Source: Microbacterium lemovicicum (lineage in GTDB: Bacteria > Actinomycetota > Actinomycetes > Actinomycetales > Microbacteriaceae). Taken from it: a DNA stretch of 64,000 nt. The position numbers and the translations under genes were made by a program. Below the pieces are notes generated by a model. The model was not told the DNA's origin, made no database searches, and saw only the letters and a program-made list of their open reading frames with translations. The stretch spans positions 62,001-126,000 of the forward strand of contig NZ_CP031423.1 in NCBI RefSeq assembly GCF_003991875.1. Direction: 5' to 3'. Below are positions 63,331 to 64,000 of this stretch, piece by piece. Position 1 is the stretch's first letter, and each line of letters opens with the position of its first letter.

Positions 63331-63690
63331 ATGTCCCTTCCGCAGGACCCCGCACCCTCCGCCGACGAGCCCCGTCCGGTGATCGACGAGCAGATCGTCA
63401 CCGTGACCGTCCGGCGCGCGCCGAAGTACGCGGTGTTCCTCGTCGCGGGCGGCATCATCGGCGTCATCGTCGCGGCGATCCTGACGTTCTCGTTCAGCGG
63501 CGTCGACGAGCTCAGCCCGAACACCGGCGTCGTCTACTCGCCGATGCAGGTCTTCGGCTTCGTCGGCCTCATCTGCGTCTCCGCCGGCGTCCTGCTCGGC
63601 GGACTGGTGGCGCTCGTGCTCGACCGGACCATCGGCAGCCGCACCCGCGAGGTCACCGCCGACCGCGAGCGCGCCCGCTACCTCGACTGA
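63331..63690 (+). CDS. Small two-span membrane protein
   Basis: The 119-residue product has an acidic Pro-rich N-terminus, the TVTVRRAPKYAVFLVAGGII start of a first helix, a short exterior loop (SGVDELSPNTGVVYS) and a second helix, then a charged C-terminus. It is a paralogue of the protein encoded at 62396. GAGAAT stands exactly six bases before the ATG. Function unknown; the paralogues flank the SCP-like gene. Confidence 0.78.
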   Translation: MSLPQDPAPSADEPRPVIDEQIVTVTVRRAPKYAVFLVAGGIIGVIVAAILTFSFSGVDELSPNTGVVYSPMQVFGFVGLICVSAGVLLGGLVALVLDRTIGSRTREVTADRERARYLD

Positions 63691-63716
63691 CCCGCGGCCG
63701 GAGCGCTTCCGTCGGA

Positions 63717-63762
63717 TTCAGACGAGCTCGGGTTCAGACGAGCTCGACCTCAGGCGAGCTCG
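63717..63762. repeat. Three 16-base-spaced repeats at the end of the last gene
   Basis: TTCAGACGAGCTCG occurs at 63717 and 63733, and CTCAGGCGAGCTCG at 63749, the last containing the stop codon of the minus-strand gene. It is another case of gene-end duplication. Confidence 0.75.
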
Positions 63763-64000
63763 GCGATGATCGGATGGATCGCCGAGTCGAAGGCGGCGAC
63801 GTCTCCGCGCAGGCCGTCCGTGACGGCGATCGTCAGTGAGCCGATCCACCAGACTCCGCGCTGGGCCAGCGGCAGCACCTGCACGTTGAGCTCGAACGAG
63901 TGCGCACGGCGGCCGACCCGGCGCTCGTGCTCGGCGATGGCGCTGGCGTACGCACGGTACGAGACGCCGGGCTTGGCGGTGGCCTCCCGCCGGTAGCGGG
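63750..64000 (-). CDS. C-terminal part of an unrecognised protein (runs off the window)
   Basis: Only the last 82 residues are seen, from the right edge to the stop at 63750. They read as soluble protein, including SAIAEHERRVGRRAHSFELN and LAQRGVWWIGSLTIAVTDG, ending in AIHPIIAELA. Third positions are strongly G/C. I do not recognise the family from this fragment; a beta-strand-rich domain is likely. Confidence 0.6.
   Translation of the reverse strand, partial: RYRREATAKPGVSYRAYASAIAEHERRVGRRAHSFELNVQVLPLAQRGVWWIGSLTIAVTDGLRGDVAAFDSAIHPIIAELA

Overview
The window comes from a high-GC actinobacterium, most likely Microbacteriaceae and probably Microbacterium or a close relative. The grounds are the roughly 70% GC, the strong preference for G or C in third codon positions, the separate PurL/PurQ/PurS set, a Streptomyces-type ceb locus, DUF222-HNH and DUF2256/DUF3253 proteins, and many apparently leaderless genes. 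I see no rRNA, tRNA, CRISPR array, insertion sequence or prophage. It reads as core chromosome with 67 protein genes, two of them cut by the window edges.

Layout. 0-5 kb: a membrane protein, purA, a beta-propeller lactonase, an AI-2E family transporter, chorismate mutase and a sigma-region-2-only protein. 5-11 kb: a YtrA-type GntR regulator with its ABC exporter, then a proVWX-type osmoprotectant uptake operon. 11-17 kb: a DUF2256/DUF3253 protein, two unrecognised paralogous membrane-anchored proteins, a DUF389 membrane protein, purL and a 44-residue membrane protein overlapping its end. 17-21.5 kb: an ArsR plus double-SRPBCC operon with its operator on the start codon, and a PadR/DUF1048/DrrAB-like ABC operon. 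21.5-34 kb: a potassium region with an extra small membrane peptide, kdpFABC, a 12-residue-repeat ORF, kdpDE, gluconokinase, a KimA-like transporter and a VanZ/RDD protein. 34.4-34.8 kb: a gene-free stretch that folds into many hairpins with G-rich loops, a candidate structured RNA. 34.8-46 kb: an M20 amidohydrolase, acetyltransferases, a DUF222-HNH protein, a MOSC protein, a LacI-regulated GH13 glucosidase, apt, a D-2-hydroxyacid dehydrogenase and a secreted-domain membrane protein. 46-53 kb: purQ/purS, then a complete cebEFG-bglC-cebR locus with three 14-bp operators around one promoter. 53-64 kb: a uracil/xanthine permease, an ABC exporter, purC, a PadR/MFS efflux pair, a lipoprotein, purD, two related small membrane proteins flanking a sterol-carrier-like protein, and a gene running off the end.

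Functional themes. Five purine enzymes or subunits (purL, purQ, purS, purC, purD), plus purA and the salvage gene apt, are spread over 62 kb rather than forming one operon. Kdp, KimA and ProVWX together suggest strong potassium and osmotic control. The ceb locus and the GH13 gene serve oligosaccharide use and carry LacI-family operators at their promoters.

Signals beyond genes. At 27 starts a -10-like hexamer (often TAGCGT or TAGGCT) lies six, once seven, bases before the start codon, which places the transcription start on the start codon. This signature settles several start choices below. Palindromic repeats sharing a GAGAC/GTCTC core sit in three gene-end intergenic regions. The palindrome GGATGCCGCGGCATCC recurs through the window.
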